From Karstenula rhodostoma CBS 690.94 (Eukaryota > Ascomycota > Dothideomycetes > Pleosporales > Didymosphaeriaceae): a stretch of 64,000 bases of DNA. The stretch's first letter is position 1. Every line of letters starts with the position of its first letter. The DNA lies in NCBI GenBank assembly GCA_010093485.1, contig MU001506.1, positions 620,001 to 684,000 of the forward strand, given 5' to 3'. Under the pieces are notes generated by a model, which saw nothing but the letters and a program-made list of their open reading frames with translations, had not been told where the DNA came from and made no database searches. Positions 11,810 through 22,512 of the stretch are shown one piece after another. A program made the position numbers and the translations under genes.

Positions 11810-14800
11810 CTACGCCTCCGTTTCGATCCCCTGCGTCTTCCTCTCATCGAGCTTAAACATACTCTCCACCTTGTTCTCGCCTCTCCGCGCTAGATGCTTC
11901 AAATACACCAGCGTCCTGGGACCTTTCCACTGCATCGCGCCGCGGTTCCTGCGGTGCAGCTGCTTAGCATTATTCTTATAGTCCCTGACCTGGTCCATCA
12001 AGCCCCTCTTCCCATCGCTGTCCAAACTGCTGTTAGAATTCGGACGCAAGATGCTCGGTATGAAGTCCGATTTGTCAGTGTCCGAGGATGAAGAGTCCGA
12101 GTCCGAGTCTGACCCGTTGTTCCAGTCCATGTCGTCACTGGTGTTGTTAGTAAGAAGCGTGCATGGGTGCTACAAAGGGTGACTTACTTGTCGTTGCATG
12201 CATCGAGGACCTCCAGGACTTGGGCGAGGTGATTGTCCTTCTTGGCGAGCGGTTGGTGGTACCCCGAGAGTCCGGACCAGAAAGTCAGGGTGAGCTCGAT
12301 CTCGCCGACCTTGTCGCCGTACGACTCGAGGACGTTGTTTTCAGCGCGGCCGAGATCCCCCTTCCAGACGGTCAAGCGGACGGTTTGTTCGTCGTTGTCA
12401 GGGATGTCTTTGAGCCAGAGGATAGCGAAAGCAGGGGTACGATCCGAGAGTGCCGAATCCTTGCGGAATTCGACGACGAGAGGCGAGGCGTAGCGTTTGC
12501 GCACAGGTAGACGGATACAATTGTCTTTCTTGGTTTTCCAGACGGTGTGGCCGTCGTGCTGGTTTGCTTCGCTGTCTTGAGCGCCAGAGTGGAGTTTGCC
12601 TCGAGCGAGGCTGGTCCGTATCTTCATCCTTAGATTCTTGAGGTCGTCCGCTATTTCGATGGCTTTCACGACCGGTTGAATATCCAGTGTGCCAAACTCC
12701 CAGCCCAACATACTGGGAGGAGCCTGAAGCTGCACCGACCGGAACACGATTGAGATGCGAGCACGGCCGTAGCCCACTCCGCCCGCAATTGGGAAGTTGG
12801 AGACGAGCTGGCTGCGATGCTTGAGAATCTTTGACAGGGGCAGATAGACGACGCCGAGAAGAGCATCGTCTTCATGCACACGCGCATCGCGTATTGAAAC
12901 GTGTACTTCAGTGTTGCGCCAGTTGCGGATGAATCGCTCGCAGCCAGCATTAAAGAACGGTTTTGAGTTCTTTGGCTTGGTCCGTGTCCTGAAAACCTTT
13001 TGGTGGTTGAGGATGATGTTGCAATAGGCGGAAGGTAGATCATCACCTTCCTCCTCCTCGTCACTGGCGTCGTCATTCTCCTTCCTTCTGTTCTGGCTTT
13101 CAAATTCCAAGCCCGTAATCTGGTGGACAACGATACTGAGTATTCCAGAAGGGTAGTCTGACGCTGGCGGCGACGCGATGATGAGATTGTCTTCCCGAGC
13201 CTTGAGATCTTGAGCCTTCTGCTGTTCGATTTCTTCGCCCTCATCCTTGCTCGCCTCCCGTAACTTGCGTTCACTTTCTTCGTAGACCTTCTTCTTGAGC
13301 TGATCGATATTCTTGACATCCGGGTCCTCCTCTTGAGCAGTGAGTTGATCGCCGGTGATCCTCGTCTTGGAGTAATACCCAAGACTCCAGCACAGCTTGC
13401 CCGGCATACCTTCGCCCTTCTTAAGGGACTGGAATCCATCCTCCCGGTCGTGCATCTTTCCGTTCGTCGCCTTGTCTTTCATCAACCGTTTGACGTCCAC
13501 TTCGATACGCCCTAAATCGTCGTCGGCTGACATACGGTCTGCGTCCCACAACTGTAGCCTCAAACGTTCGTCCACGTTCAGCTCGTCCGAAGTCACCAGC
13601 AAAAAGCAGGTCTCGTGCCAGTGGGGCTCCATGTTCTTCGTCTGGACGCGCGTCGACCACATGGGCTTGCCAAACTTGGCCCAACCAACACTCACGTATG
13701 GATCGGCTGAGCCCTTGATCGGACCGAAGCCTCCATCTCCTTCCTTGAAGTCAAAAGCCCGCTTGATTGTAACAACAATAACACCACGTGCGTTGGTGTC
13801 TTTTTTGAAGTCGTCGCCCATCATCATGTCCTTTAGATCGAGTGTGAGGGACTTTGGTGCCACGTACTCGGCCATGGCGGCGTCGACCGACGACTGAACA
13901 AAGCGGGAGATCAGCGGGAAATCCATCAAGTTGGGAGCTTGTTTGATCAGTGGAACGCAAGAGATGTCAACCTTTGGCTGTCCGAGGAAGGTGAAAGTGC
14001 ACAAGGAGAAAAAGGGCGGGTCGGGCGTGAGCTGGAGACGCATCCGCATTACGCCGACAAAGCCCTCAACCTCGACCCATACAGGAAGCTTGATGTTTGA
14101 AGGCAGATAGAAAGCCATGTAAAGGTGCGCTTTCTTGGCGCGGTCCTTCATGCCTCTCCGTCCGGCCGATGGGCGATAGGCGAATGCGATCTCCATGTTG
14201 ACGAAGTCGCCTTCTTCAGCTTCCATCCCCTCTGCGACTCCATCATCCTGCCCATCACCGTCTTCGTCTTTTCCTTCCGCGTTTTTGTCGACTTCTCCTT
14301 GGCCTGGGATCGATCGGTCGCTTGTTTCTTTGTTTTTCTCGCCGCTCTTCTTGAGCTTACCATCCTCGCTTACAGACCGTGCCGCTGCACCTGTAGGTAG
14401 CCATCGAACACCCAATATGCGGAGGGACTCGCTGCCTTGACCAATGTCGTCTATGGATACCATGCGGACCATCTTTGGTAGACTGGCTTGCATAACATCC
14501 TGCATTGATTAGCATGTTGAAGGAGGGTCTAGGGATAGAGAACTCACCTCGAGAGTATCCGATATACTTGTGAAGAGATCGGGGTTGATGAGCGGCCAGA
14601 CCGACGCAAGAAACGAGTTTAGCCATTGCGCGCTCTCTGGAATGTTTGTTTTGACCAGCTTCTGCCCTTTCTCCCTCTCAGCCTGCCAAACTTCAGTCTC
14701 CCATACGTCGTTGAGCTTATTCTCCGTCCACTGTCGAGTGCCCAGTATGACAGCGCCTGAAACACCAAAGCAAACAGCCACTTCGAGCAGAAGAAAGAAG

Positions 14801-15618
14801 GCTCTCGACCAGCCGGTAGAATTACGGGTGAATTGAAAGAGCGCTACGACGGTGACTATGCTTGCGGTGACCATTCCCAGCCCAGCTGTCATGGCCTTCT
14901 TATATGCGTCTGCGATGCCCTCACGCATCACGGCAAAGTCGGGAGGGGGGAAGAGAGGGTCCACGCCGCTATGGGCATCCTGCGACTCCTTTTGCTCGTC
15001 CTGGAGCTGCTCGTCCGACTTGTTCGTGGCATATGCGCCAGTAGCCGACCGCGCCTCCATGCCTGCAGCGGGTCCATTCTTGGGTGTCATCTTCAAGTCT
15101 TTCTCTGTGTAATCGTGGATTGTCACGGGAAGATGCGTGACTGGATCTGTGACCTCGCGTTCTGTGCCGTCCGCGCTCCATTTCTTCATGTCCTTTCTAG
15201 CTTTCTTGGGGTCCGCTGACACCAAGTTGCCTTCTGTAGTATCTTCCGCCGTGACCTCATCGTCGCCCTCGCTCTTGCTGCTGAACTTGTCGTCATTATC
15301 CTTTGGTTTCACGCGCCCAGCATGATCGTCTGCTATATCGTTCTCGTCGGTCTCTAAGTTCTTGTTGGTCGACCTGTACGGCTGCGTGTTCTCGGTCGGG
15401 TTCAGGGCTTCCTTGCCGTGTCGCAGTGCGGTGTATGCGTCTGTGAGTCGGTTGGTCTTGGTGCGATCATCTTGGCCGTCGGCGTCTGGGTTGCCGTACT
15501 GCTCCTCGCGCTGCTGCTTCTCTTGGCGGTAACGTTGGACGGTCGGCACAGGATGATGCGGCGTGTAGGGAGGCTTGTGCTTTCGCTGCGAGGCCTCTAC
15601 GTCCTCTACACCCGACAT
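11810..15618 (-). CDS. Mug190/tricalbin-type SMP and C2 domain membrane protein
   Basis: Exons (minus) 15618-14548, 14499-12188 and 12137-11810, with introns of 48 and 50 nt; 1236 aa. Two hydrophobic segments at about residues 235-305 (cores GLGMVTASIVTVVALFQF and AFFLLLEVAVCFGVSGAVIL) could form an ER membrane hairpin. An SMP-like lipid-transfer domain follows, entered through ESAQWLNSFLASVWPLINPD, and continues past the first intron (VMQASLPKMVRMVSIDDIGQ). Two C2 domains lie at about 600-710 (with GSADPYVSVGW) and 810-930. The order TM-SMP-C2-C2 is that of tricalbins and S. pombe Mug190, which tether ER to plasma membrane and move lipids. The N terminus is polar and probably disordered. The C-terminal tail is acidic then basic. 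Orthology to Mug190 rather than to Tcb1-3 is an inference from overall layout. Confidence 0.82.
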
Positions 15619-16325
15619 GGTGGCGTTTGCGCGAGCAAGTGTGGTAGGGTGGGAGCGCCGGGCTAGCTGTGCAATTATTGAGTGGTTCGTAAGTCGTGAG
15701 CTCGTCGGTATTCAACCGTTATGTGGTTGAGGTCTGGTGTACAGGCGGCATGCGTGAGAACAACAAGACATGGATCTACGAGGAAGGGGATTGCGCGGCC
15801 GTGGTTCGACTTGACGTATGTACAGCGATCGTGACAGGTTTCTTGAAGCCTTAAGCTGACCAGCTATTCTCCACTGCGAGCATTGCAATGGGAAGTTCCG
15901 CCACAGGATGAGCCGTGTAGCCGTCGGATAGAGGGGCTGCGTTCAGGTAACCAGTTTAGCAATGACGTAGAGAGGCCCGGCGAGACCAGGGGAGCCTTGG
16001 CGGCCTTTCCCCACTCCGTGGCTTGCGACGTTTGTGCCGATTGTCCCGATTGCATGCGCATCGACGCGTGTAGATGCCGGAATCAACGACGGCCATGGTG
16101 AACGTGTTTGAGGCAGCTTTGGCACCCGTCCGAGAAGGATGCCCGTGATCGCTAGCGGCTCGCTACCATATCGATAGCGCGAAGCCGAGGCTCTCGCTGG
16201 TGTGGGGAAGGACCTCGGAGTACGCAGTGAGTAATCGAGCAATGGCTCTTCAGCAACGCCGGCGGTCACTATGTGATTCCACCCCCATCTAGTTGTAGTC
16301 AGATCGACCTTGAAAGACAACCACG
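15619..16325. promoter_or_regulatory. Divergent intergenic region
   Basis: About 0.7 kb separates the start codons of the SMP-C2 gene (minus) and the thioesterase-like gene (plus), so it should hold both promoters. I see no strong TATA box and no recognisable site clusters. Confidence 0.5.
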
Positions 16326-17288
16326 ATGCCATCGTGGAAGGAAGCTACAGCCGTGCGCAAGGTCGGCGCATCCACCTACGAGTGCACGCTGCAGGACGAC
16401 TGGTGCATCGGAACTGGTAAGCTCCTTGGCAACATCTATCGCAATGAGATATTCTATCGCAATGAGATATACTCACCTTGGGCAGTTCCCAATGGCGGCT
16501 ACGTGACTGGTTGCTTCATCGAGGTGGTGTCCGCGCACTTCGCGACCGCCCTCGCCAAGCAGAACCAGCCGCACACCATCGCCCTCCACATCGAGTTCCT
16601 CCGCCGAACCCAAGTCGGGCCCGCAACCTTCCACGTCGAAGATGTCAAGCTCGGCAGACAAACTTCCGTCGTACACGTCCGCATGTCGCAGGAGGGCCGC
16701 GAGGAGGTCCTCGCCTATGCGACCAACTCCAACATCGACACGGAGCAGGGCGTGAGCTTCGACACAGAGTACAAGCTGCATCCGCCACCGCCGTCAGTTG
16801 TTCTGAGCCAACTCGCAAAAGACGAGGACAAGAACTGGCATCTGGAGGACGATATGCCCTTCGCCAACTTCAGAAAAGCGACGCGGCAGGTCAAATTTCA
16901 CTTCCCGCGCAACGGGCAGATCAAGCCCAGCATAGCAGATGAGTGGCTCTGCTTTCGCGATGGCTCCAACTTCACCAACTCGTCAATTGGCTTCGTCGCC
17001 GATATGTTCCCTCTGATCATCGAGAACTACCGAGGGCATGGCCAGGGACCGTTTTGGTACCCGACGCTTTTGTTGAACCTGGATGTCAAGAAAAGTCTGC
17101 CGCCAGAGGGCGTAAAGTGGCTGGCTATCCGAGTGCAGACGAAGAAGGTGATGAACGGCCGGATGGATCTGGAAGTGCATGTTCATGACGAGCAGGGCGA
17201 TTTGGTTGCGACGAGCCATCATGTTGCGTTCGTGTTGGATGTGGCGAGGAACACGGCGGCAAGAAGTAAGCCAGACACCAAGATATAG
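16326..17288 (+). CDS. Acyl-CoA thioesterase-like protein (hotdog fold)
   Basis: Exons 16326-16416 and 16486-17288; 297 aa. The 69-nt intron (GTAAGC ... GGCAG) has no stop and is a multiple of three, so an unspliced reading also stays open at 320 aa. Splicing gives DDWCIGTVPNGGYVTG, the expected entry into the first hotdog helix, whereas the unspliced form inserts 23 odd residues there. Other family features: IALHIEFLRRTQVGPATFHV and VVHVRMSQEGREEVLAYATN in the N-terminal hotdog, and FRDGSNFTNSSIGFVADMFP and FWYPTLLLNLDVKKSLP in the C-terminal one. This is the two-hotdog layout of the TesB/thioesterase-like superfamily found widely in fungi. Substrate and compartment are unknown; I see no clear peroxisomal C-terminal signal (it ends DTKI). 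Confidence 0.78.
   Translation: MPSWKEATAVRKVGASTYECTLQDDWCIGTGKLLGNIYRNEIFYRNEIYSPWAVPNGGYVTGCFIEVVSAHFATALAKQNQPHTIALHIEFLRRTQVGPATFHVEDVKLGRQTSVVHVRMSQEGREEVLAYATNSNIDTEQGVSFDTEYKLHPPPPSVVLSQLAKDEDKNWHLEDDMPFANFRKATRQVKFHFPRNGQIKPSIADEWLCFRDGSNFTNSSIGFVADMFPLIIENYRGHGQGPFWYPTLLLNLDVKKSLPPEGVKWLAIRVQTKKVMNGRMDLEVHVHDEQGDLVATSHHVAFVLDVARNTAARSKPDTKI
16435..16470 (+). repeat. 18-nt tandem duplication inside an intron
   Basis: Two perfect copies of an 18-nt unit (TCTATCGCAATGAGATAT) at 16435-16452 and 16453-16470, inside the intron of the thioesterase-like gene. The duplication preserves the multiple-of-three length of the intron. Confidence 0.95.
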
Positions 17289-17835
17289 AACTTTGCTACC
17301 ATGCGAGCGAATGATGATGCCTTTAGATGAATTGGGCGATGTCCGTTCGACGGAGTCTGATGGCCGATCTGAGGCTTTTGCAGGCACGAGAGCTTCTGAA
17401 CATCTCCAAGGAACTCTCACTCTTGTGTAGACCTTCCGATCCTATGATTCTAAGCTATGAACGCAGCACACTCGGCCCGTCATCCCAGATACTGTTGACC
17501 GTAATCTTTTGTAGCACCAGGCAGCTTCCTGTGCCATTTCCCTCACGATCAGAGCGTGACCTCGCAATATGGAACGAACCTTTAAGTTGGCTGCCGCCAA
17601 TCCTATAAAAGGCGACTTCACTGCCAACTGTCACGGTATTCTTCTCGATCAAAGAGGTCGGCATTTACCACTTCTTCTCCAGAGTCTGAGCCACCAAACC
17701 ATCTACGACTGGTACTAAACTAGATTTAGGGTATCATATCAAAATAAACAAGCAATGGAAAGAGCTTCGAACGAACCACATAACCACCAGCTTCCTTCAA
17801 AGCCACCTCAGCTGAAGCCCGTTGCGTACCTACCC
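17289..17835. other. Convergent spacer with a CCAAT/TATA-like sequence
   Basis: Between the 3' ends of the thioesterase-like gene and the orphan basic protein. It holds CCAAT at 17597-17601 immediately followed by TATAAAAG at 17604-17611 on the plus strand, but no coding frame downstream on that strand. This may be chance or the core promoter of a noncoding transcript. Confidence 0.4.
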
Positions 17836-19089
17836 TCAACCTACAGGTGGGTCTCCAAACTCTTCCAACGTCTTCTCCAGTGCCTCCGGCGACAACTTCC
17901 CCATTAGCCTACGCATCTTTCGCTCGTAAACCTCCACCAACTCTGCAAACTCCACCTCGGTCTTTCCCAGAGATTCAGCCAAGTCGTCGTCTCCTTCGTC
18001 AACCAAGTCCCGCAACGCGAGCTCCAAGACGAAGACCTGGTTCGAGTGTTTTTCCATCGCGGTGATGATCTTCCGTATAACCTTCACCTTAGCTGCCAAG
18101 GCCTTCGGTGCCGCTTGAGCTGGCGAAGACTGTTTATTCTGTAGCCCAAGAAGGATCGTGTGGAAACCGGCTATCTGCGTGTTCATTCGCGCAGTACGCG
18201 ACTTCAGGGAAACGAGCATGCTTGCTGCAGCTCTGGCAACAGTAGACGATTTTGGTGTCACGATGAACTCAAGTTGTGGACTAGGGCGACGTCTACTAGG
18301 CGTGACGACCAGGACGTCTGGAGTTCGTATCGGCCGAGTTGGAGTTATGGGCTCTTGTGTCGGAGGCGAATTTCTGGGCGTGTGTGGGCGATACTCGTTC
18401 GGTGGGCTTTGGTAGAGCGACGGGTGTAGTTCTTGCGAGGTGTCAGGCTTATCCGTAACGGCGTTATTCCTCTCTACTTGCGGCGGATGGTCGTCCTCGA
18501 AAGCGGAGTCGATGAATTGATTCTGGATCGAGCCTGAATTGTCCTCCGGATCCATCCATCCAAACTTCACGGCGAGGTCGTACTTCAAACCTTCGTTGAC
18601 TTCGGCAACCTGGATCGGGAAGTCGAGGATGTCCGAAGCACGAGCAGGTTCTGAAGCCTCGAGAGCTGCACCTTCCTTTGGCATCCCCACGGTATCCTCA
18701 ACATTCTCCACAGGCTTCGTTTTGGGCTCGTTCTGCGACTGCTTCCGCCTTTCTTGACGCCTTTGCCGCTTCTTCAACTTCTTGAATTTTTTCCTCTTTT
18801 CGTTCTGCAATCGCTGCTTTTCTGCGTTCCAGGGTTCTGAGGCTTGGAGTCGCTCCTTCTCTGGGGTGGACAGCTTCGGTTTCTCTTTCTTCTGGGAGAC
18901 CGGGGAGCCCAGTGGTGAATTTGTCTGTGCCACCTCTACTGATGTTTTCTGCTTGTGGGCTGTATTTGAGCTCGGCTGCGCGCGGTTGACGTCCTGTCCC
19001 TCGGAGTGCCGTGTCTTGCTCCGCTTCTGTACACGCTGCTGCGCAAAGAGCGACGCGCGCGCGACGCGTTTGTATCCGCCTAAGGCCAT
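17836..19089 (-). CDS. Unknown basic protein with coiled-coil-like N-terminal half
   Basis: Single exon, 417 aa from the ATG at 19089. The frame is open a further 58 codons upstream, but the 19089 start is followed by a basic segment (MALGGYKRVARASLFAQQRV) and gives a more coherent protein. I do not recognise it. Visible features: a very Lys/Arg-rich stretch at about residues 90-125 (KKFKKLKKRQRRQERRKQ), likely a nucleolar or nuclear localisation signal; a Pro/Thr-rich middle with PTRPIRTP and PSRRRPSP, possible kinase sites; and a helical C-terminal part (about 290-410) rich in Leu, Glu and Lys. No enzyme motif is seen. It lies in tandem with the oxygenase-like gene upstream on the same strand, 370 bp apart. 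Confidence 0.7.
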   Translation of the reverse strand: MALGGYKRVARASLFAQQRVQKRSKTRHSEGQDVNRAQPSSNTAHKQKTSVEVAQTNSPLGSPVSQKKEKPKLSTPEKERLQASEPWNAEKQRLQNEKRKKFKKLKKRQRRQERRKQSQNEPKTKPVENVEDTVGMPKEGAALEASEPARASDILDFPIQVAEVNEGLKYDLAVKFGWMDPEDNSGSIQNQFIDSAFEDDHPPQVERNNAVTDKPDTSQELHPSLYQSPPNEYRPHTPRNSPPTQEPITPTRPIRTPDVLVVTPSRRRPSPQLEFIVTPKSSTVARAAASMLVSLKSRTARMNTQIAGFHTILLGLQNKQSSPAQAAPKALAAKVKVIRKIITAMEKHSNQVFVLELALRDLVDEGDDDLAESLGKTEVEFAELVEVYERKMRRLMGKLSPEALEKTLEEFGDPPVG

Positions 19090-19458
19090 GGCGTTTCGAA
19101 TATGTATGAGATCTAATGCGAGCGGTGTTGGTTTTGCGAAAGATGCGGTGAAGAGCTGTTTGTTTAGCTGGAGGGGAGTAAACAAACAGCAAGCGCGGGT
19201 TGAGGTGAAAGGTGAACAGCACGATATAGGAAGGGACGAATGAAATTGAGCGCGCCTCTGCATCTCTCCATATATTTCGACTGATGAATCAAATGCACGT
19301 AAATGACTCGAGAAAATGGGTGTGTAACCATTGTAACGTACTAAAACAAAATCTTGCCGGCATTCGTAAATTAAACCGATCGTACCTCAAATCCAAACGC
19401 TATCACCCGTGTACTCGCAACCTATACTCCTGCTTCCTTTAACTGAACTTGGGATATA

Positions 19459-20346
19459 TTACTCATAGAATACCAAGCACCTGACCTCAATACTTTGGCG
19501 ACCAGGCGCATCAGCTGGGGTGTTCGGATCCACGAAGGCTGTATGTGCGACTCTCAGAGCGGTCCCCGGGTTCCCGCCCGGCTCGCCATCCCCTCGAGAA
19601 TCGTAGCACTTTAAGAGCATGACTTCTTCAGGGGTCATGTCTTTCACGTAGTAAAATTTGTGGTTGTCGTTCGGAGCAACCGAGAGCGTCTCGCCGAAAA
19701 CCTCGTAGCCCTCTGTTGATGTCGAGGATTCAGGATTGGGCAGAACTTCCTTCCCGCGAGCTTCGTATTCAGAATTGATGGAAGTCTTTGGATAGAGCAG
19801 GTCCACGGGAACGAAATCCTTAGGCTCGGTACTGCGATAGTCGACTACTGCGAGTGGCATGTCCGATGCCGGATTCTCGATTGGTCGCCAAACATTGATG
19901 ATTTGATAGCGGCCCTTCAACAGCTCTTCCGCTTCGTCTTTTGGCAAGTGACGGCGAACGCGTGCAGCAGCAGCCGCTGGGGTTTGGTCCACATGGACTT
20001 GTTGAACAGGCTGGCGGGGCGCGTCCTTCCTGCGACGGCGGATTGTGTGGTCGAACATGACAACCTTCTTAATTCCGGGCAGGTTTGAGCGGAGCATGGC
20101 TTCCACCTCTGGGTAGTACGAGTTTCTGACCGTGGTGTCATCCTCGAAGAGCTTTTCCTTGGCAGGCGACTTGTAAACGGCAAACCCTGCATTTTCGGTG
20201 TTGAATTTGTCTTCCTGGCCTCGCAAGCTGGTGACCTCGCGCTGGTGAGGATTCTGCTTATAGGACCATCCCGGACCGTCAACCTTGGCCCATGGCTTCC
20301 CTGTGAAAGAAGTAGGGTCGATGTGGATGAATTGGGCAGTCGTCAT
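19459..20346 (-). CDS. AsaB/GA4-desaturase-type hydroxylase or desaturase
   Basis: Single exon, 295 aa from the ATG at 20346. An upstream in-frame ATG at 20415 would add 23 residues, rich in Arg and Leu with no acidic residue, that could be a mitochondrial presequence. A TATATA at 20465-20470 lies upstream of both. The sequence follows the fungal AsaB family (aspergillic-acid hydroxylase, gibberellin GA4 desaturase, CmcJ-like proteins): VVMFDHTIRRRRKD, VHVDQTPAAAAARVRRHLP, IINVWRPIENPASDMPLAVV, FYYVKDMTPEEVMLLKCYDS, and the terminal RQSIEVRCLVFYE. Members act as Fe(II)/2-oxoglutarate-type oxygenases on small molecules. His and Asp in DHT and HVDQT are candidate metal ligands. The substrate is unknown, and no biosynthetic core enzyme lies nearby. 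Confidence 0.82.
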   Translation of the reverse strand: MTTAQFIHIDPTSFTGKPWAKVDGPGWSYKQNPHQREVTSLRGQEDKFNTENAGFAVYKSPAKEKLFEDDTTVRNSYYPEVEAMLRSNLPGIKKVVMFDHTIRRRRKDAPRQPVQQVHVDQTPAAAAARVRRHLPKDEAEELLKGRYQIINVWRPIENPASDMPLAVVDYRSTEPKDFVPVDLLYPKTSINSEYEARGKEVLPNPESSTSTEGYEVFGETLSVAPNDNHKFYYVKDMTPEEVMLLKCYDSRGDGEPGGNPGTALRVAHTAFVDPNTPADAPGRQSIEVRCLVFYE

Positions 20347-20959
20347 TGTTCTGGCGTTTGTGTGTAATGGTGCTGATAGAATTGGGCGGAAGAGACGCTG
20401 GAGCTTTAAGGGCATGGACTTGGATTTGTATGGACTTATTGTCGGACTCCGATCTGAGTGCACTTATATACGGCGTCGTTCCGCGCATAGGTCGGGCCGG
20501 ATGTGTAAGGTCATGATTAGAAATGAGCATGACGCCACGCCGCTACTCACAAATTGGCCAATCAAGTGCAACTTTTCGTGGCCTACTTCTGGAATCTCTT
20601 TGAAGGACGACACCGCATTACATCGTAAGCAGTCTGCCTGGAGATAGTCATCATGGAATGCCGATTAGCAATTGTCGCTTTCGTTCAGGTGTTTTTCTCT
20701 GAGCCGTCAAATGATGGCTGGTGCTACACGTGATCATGTTTCCTTTGCAAATCTGATAGACTTGAACACATACTTCGTACTTGATGCAGGCCCGTATGCA
20801 TTTGACATTGCGACCATTCCATGTGCCTTGTCTTGAGGCCTCATTGCTGCTTCCCGAGTTCTCGGAGATGGCTCACCTCCGATTGGTTGCTGGCCACACG
20901 ACATTTCGGTGTGCATCATCGCCCCCGCCACCCTTCCTGCGACCACAACGCCGCCCAAA
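20347..20959. promoter_or_regulatory. Divergent intergenic region with TATATA
   Basis: It separates the oxygenase-like gene (minus) from the F-box gene (plus). TATATA at 20465-20470 is about 120 bp upstream of the oxygenase ATG and is the best candidate core promoter element. Nothing else is recognised. Confidence 0.4.
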
Positions 20960-21925
20960 ATGCCACGCCATATCGCCAACGATAGCGACGGCGAAGAGCC
21001 TCTCGATGACAAGACAGCCGCTTTGCAGCTTCGCTCCAAGCGCACCGAGCGCCAGAAAAAGCAGCAAGCGAAGCGCGACCGCAAACGCGACGCCATCATC
21101 AGTCTTGCCAAACTCCCCACCGAGCTGATCATCGAAACCCTTACATATCTTCCGCCGGGCGATGTCCTGAACTTTAGCCGTACCTCCCGCCGCTTCCGCT
21201 CTCTCGTCGATGCCAATGCCAACGTCATCGGCAACGCCATCATCCAGCAGCGCTACCCGCTCCTTGCACAATGCCTCGTTCTACCCAAACTCCTCGCCGG
21301 GATCGACGCTTCAGCGCGCCCCTTGCTCGTCGATGAGAGGCGGCAGGAGTTCCTCGGAATCCATCGCAAACCCTATCAGCATTTGCAACCGCCGGACCAG
21401 CATTTTGTATGCACTTGTCTCTCCTGCATCCTAGCATGGAACAACCTCTGTGTGGTGCTTGACTTTGCGCATTGGCAGACAAACCTTGACACGGGCGAAC
21501 CGCTGCCTATCATACCAAGAGGTACAACACCGGAGTGGAATCTAGAGTTGGTGCGTCGAAATGCGGATGTTGTGTCGGCGGCCTCGCAGAATCCTCTCTG
21601 GCATGCACGAATACTAGAGATACACCTCGGTAGCACTATCAGAGCAATCAGAAGGCAGGCGAAGAACAAAGGCAATCAACGGAAGCACGTAGAGATGACG
21701 GACGAAGATGCTGCGCGAGGTACTGATGCCTTCTTGTCGAAACCTGGGCCACTCAGTTTGGAGTTTCCGTATCTTCGAGATGAATACCATATGCTCGAGG
21801 CATATCTGCCAAACCGATACTGGAAGAAGTCCGAAGAAAGATGGATCTATGGCACCGCCGTTCACCACGAGCGCGATCTCGCCTATGTGCTTCGAGGTCG
21901 CGACACCATAGGGATCAAGTGGTGA
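20960..21925 (+). CDS. F-box domain protein
   Basis: Single exon, 321 aa from the ATG at 20960, which has the favourable context CAAAATG. After a charged, basic N-terminal region (residues 1-50) comes an F-box at about 50-90: LAKLPTELIIETLTYLPPGD followed by LNFSRTSRRFRSLVD. F-box proteins recruit substrates to SCF ubiquitin ligases through Skp1. The C-terminal part lacks WD40 or leucine-rich repeats. It has a Cys pair, CTCLSC, and conserved-looking WNLELVRRNADVV and YLRDEYHMLEAYLPNRYWKK segments common in F-box proteins of this group whose targets are unknown. I cannot name a substrate. Confidence 0.82.
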   Translation: MPRHIANDSDGEEPLDDKTAALQLRSKRTERQKKQQAKRDRKRDAIISLAKLPTELIIETLTYLPPGDVLNFSRTSRRFRSLVDANANVIGNAIIQQRYPLLAQCLVLPKLLAGIDASARPLLVDERRQEFLGIHRKPYQHLQPPDQHFVCTCLSCILAWNNLCVVLDFAHWQTNLDTGEPLPIIPRGTTPEWNLELVRRNADVVSAASQNPLWHARILEIHLGSTIRAIRRQAKNKGNQRKHVEMTDEDAARGTDAFLSKPGPLSLEFPYLRDEYHMLEAYLPNRYWKKSEERWIYGTAVHHERDLAYVLRGRDTIGIKW

Positions 21926-22512
21926 AAACGCTTCGTGGCAGGATGATTGTTTGGTAAATGTGGTTCCGGTTTGCGTTCACCTCACAGTACCACCTCGCAT
22001 CACTATTTCTCGCTTGATTGGACTTAATCGCTGGCAGCCGTGCTGTTGTTATTAGATTTCAGTGTCGTGGATCTGCTTTTTCATACGAAATCTCTTTGCG
22101 CTCCACTTCGAGCGAGCCATCGCTTTATATTGGTCCGCAGACCCCCACATAGCCGACACTAACCATCCACATTGGATGCATTTACCCTTGTAGCGTTCGC
22201 TTAGAACTCCGCATCGCTTTTCTGTCCGATGTACGGCGTAAAGGTCCCATAGGCCGCTGTTAGATTCCTTTCGGCGATCCCCTCATGTGCGGCGTAATCG
22301 GCATGTTGCCTTTGATCCGGTGGTGCACTAGACGATTAACACACAGATAGGGCGCGTCCCACATCTTGCGTGACTCAACGTTTTCCTAACTGAAAAGTTT
22401 GGCCTTTTAACATAACCCGAGACCCAGTTGTTTACAGCACAATTGGCCGCTCTTCCATAGGACTGCTTGTACCATCTAGCGTTTCGTTTCGCGATTAGCA
22501 ACTTTTAAAGAG
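21926..22512. other. Intergenic region, nothing recognised
   Basis: About 0.6 kb between two plus-strand genes, presumably a 3' UTR and the MFS gene promoter. No clear TATA box or repeat is visible. Confidence 0.5.
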
